In this document: in pieces, positions 31,951 to 32,843 of the stretch
Layout: each line of letters begins with the position of its first letter
Numbering within the stretch: position 1 is the first letter of the stretch
NCBI GenBank assembly: GCA_903836575.1
Contig: CAILRJ010000017.1
Span: 1 to 32,843, forward strand
From: an uncultured Burkholderiales bacterium
GTDB lineage: Bacteria > Pseudomonadota > Gammaproteobacteria > Burkholderiales > Burkholderiaceae_D
Direction of reading: 5' to 3'
DNA length: 32,843 nucleotides
Made by a program: the position numbers and the translations under genes
Notes under the pieces: model-generated
Seen by the model: the letters and a program-made list of their open reading frames with translations, nothing else
Told to the model about the DNA's origin: nothing
Databases searched by the model: none

Positions 31951-32206
31951 CGAAAATCTCTTCTGTCGCATCTGTGGATACAAATCAATCGATCCGCCAT
32001 GGGGTGCCGACAGCCGAACACCGCTTTATGACTATTGTCTTTGCTGCGGCGTCGAGCACGGCTATCAGGATGCCTCGCTGGCAGGAGTAAAAAAGTATCG
32101 CGAGGCCTGGATTAGCGCGGGAGCCGCATGGGAGTGCGAGAACGTAAAGCCGGCACATTGGAAGCTTGAAGAGCAACTCAAGCATGTGCCGATGGCATAT
32201 CGGTAG
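31940..32206 (+). CDS. Small Cys-rich protein, possible immunity protein
   Basis: An 88-residue soluble protein with CRIC near the N-terminus (C9/C12) and CLCC (C33, C35, C36), suggesting a zinc ribbon. It also has PPWGADSRTP, GVEHGYQDASL, YREAWISAGAAW and a C-terminal HWKLEEQL segment. Similar small proteins recur widely with the pattern C-x2-C ... PWG ... CxCC ... GY-D and often lie next to toxin tails. ATG 31940 is preferred over TTG 31928 because the Cys domain starts soon after. An immunity role is inferred from its position after broken toxin fragments. Confidence 0.6.
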   Translation: MRNNENLFCRICGYKSIDPPWGADSRTPLYDYCLCCGVEHGYQDASLAGVKKYREAWISAGAAWECENVKPAHWKLEEQLKHVPMAYR

Positions 32207-32235
32207 CGAACAGTTAGCAAATCAAGAAAGGTCGT

Positions 32236-32843
32236 ATGCCATCCATCTATATCCTCGGCAACCTGCTCGGCCGCGCACTGATCAGCTACGCGCTGGTCTG
32301 GCTCGTTTGCTGGCTGGCCAGTCGCCTGAACTGGCGCATGGCATTCACGCGCAGTGGCCGCTGGGTCAGCCTGCTGGCGGTCATTGCGCTAAGCCTGCTG
32401 GGTTTCTTCACCGTCGCAGCGATCCTTGCGATTCATCCCGCCGCGCTACTGGCCAGACCAGCCCCGCGCGAAATGCAGATCCACAAGGTGCCGGAACTCG
32501 GGCTGGAAATCTGGGTAGAAAACCAGCCGGCGTGGGATGCCAAGCTGACCGATGTCGCGCGGCCATCCGACATTCGTCGCGCAAAGCCCGTCGACTTACC
32601 ACCCACCGACCGTGATGACGTATGCCAGCTGGCCGAAACTGCTGGTCACGCCGAACATGTTGCCCGACGTGGCGGCGTCGGCGATCCGGCAAGCGAGTCA
32701 CCATTTCGGACTGGATCCCGGACGTAGTCGCATGCTGGCGATCAAGCCGGCCAGTCACGGTGCGTTGCAGGGTTTCGAAACGGATTTTGCTGGCAAGGCG
32801 GAGGGTGTGGCGATGGACGTCAAGATTTTTGTCGGGCAGGCAC
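32236..32843 (+). pseudogene. Membrane protein gene with apparent frameshift, cut by window end
   Basis: From ATG 32236 (AAAGG site) the first ~107 residues contain two membrane spans (about 10-28 and 45-67) and QIHKVPELGLEIWVENQPAW. Around 32555-32565 (a GCGCGGCC tract) the coherent reading moves to another frame. That frame gives GHPTFVAQSPSTYHPP, then VMTYASWPKLLVTPNMLP, then SHHFGLDPGRSR, and runs open to the window edge. The original frame continues to 32727 with an Arg/Gly-rich, unlikely sequence. It is a real frameshift or a sequencing error. Family not recognised; it lies next to toxin remnants. Confidence 0.65.

Noticed and set aside
1-32843. CRISPR arrays, tRNA genes, insertion sequences, prophage attachment sites
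   Set aside because: No regularly spaced direct repeats, tRNA cloverleaf sequences, transposase motifs or flanking terminal repeats were recognised by eye on either strand.

Overview
The window is chromosomal DNA from a beta-proteobacterium, most likely of the order Burkholderiales and close to Oxalobacteraceae. That placement is inferred from the 5S rRNA 3' end, the respiratory formate dehydrogenase cluster architecture and the general look of the proteins; no search was run. It opens with the last ~91 bases of a 5S rRNA gene and its terminator. From there to about 14.5 kb nearly everything reads rightward and is devoted to formate oxidation.

Formate region (266-14551). mrp (Fe-S carrier) is translationally linked to a DUF3305 and a DUF3306 gene, followed by a hairpin. 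A second transcript carries a ~700-residue poly-[4Fe-4S] protein and a TorD-like chaperone. A third carries a small TAT-target protein, the catalytic subunit fdhA (Cys type, TAT signal), fdhB (four-cluster ferredoxin), a tiny lipoprotein, fdhC (cytochrome b), a small secreted protein, a DUF4399 protein and fdhD. Immediately after fdhD lie tupB, tupC and tupA, a tungstate-type ABC importer. The layout suggests a membrane-anchored, periplasm-facing, probably tungsten- (or Mo/W-) dependent formate dehydrogenase encoded with its assembly factors and metal supply.

Middle region (14563-22369). A leftward SDR gene diverges from a PcaB-PcaD-like fusion whose lyase half lacks the usual family signature loop. 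Two divergent CesT-like (type III secretion chaperone fold) genes follow, with no secretion genes in view. Then comes a compact leftward four-gene lipid operon: a diacylglycerol/lipid kinase, a front-end-like acyl desaturase, a CarF/PEDS1 (plasmalogen-forming) family desaturase, and a membrane fatty-acid hydroxylase/sterol desaturase superfamily protein. The last three are histidine-rich membrane enzymes with overlapping reading frames. This is the strongest candidate in the window for an undescribed system, plausibly an ether-lipid or unusual-phospholipid remodelling pathway.

Right region (22649-32843). An M13 metallopeptidase diverges from an orphan peptide-type solute-binding protein. Further genes are a spermidine-synthase-like protein, a DNA-deoxyinosine-type glycosylase, a YoaK/DUF1275 membrane protein coupled to a ketopantoate reductase, and a 4-hydroxybutyrate/acetate CoA-transferase family gene. 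The last 1.6 kb looks like a decayed polymorphic-toxin locus: broken toxin-like fragments, a small Cys-rich immunity-like protein, and a membrane-protein gene interrupted by an apparent frameshift and cut by the window edge. No tRNA, CRISPR array, insertion sequence or attachment site was recognised.
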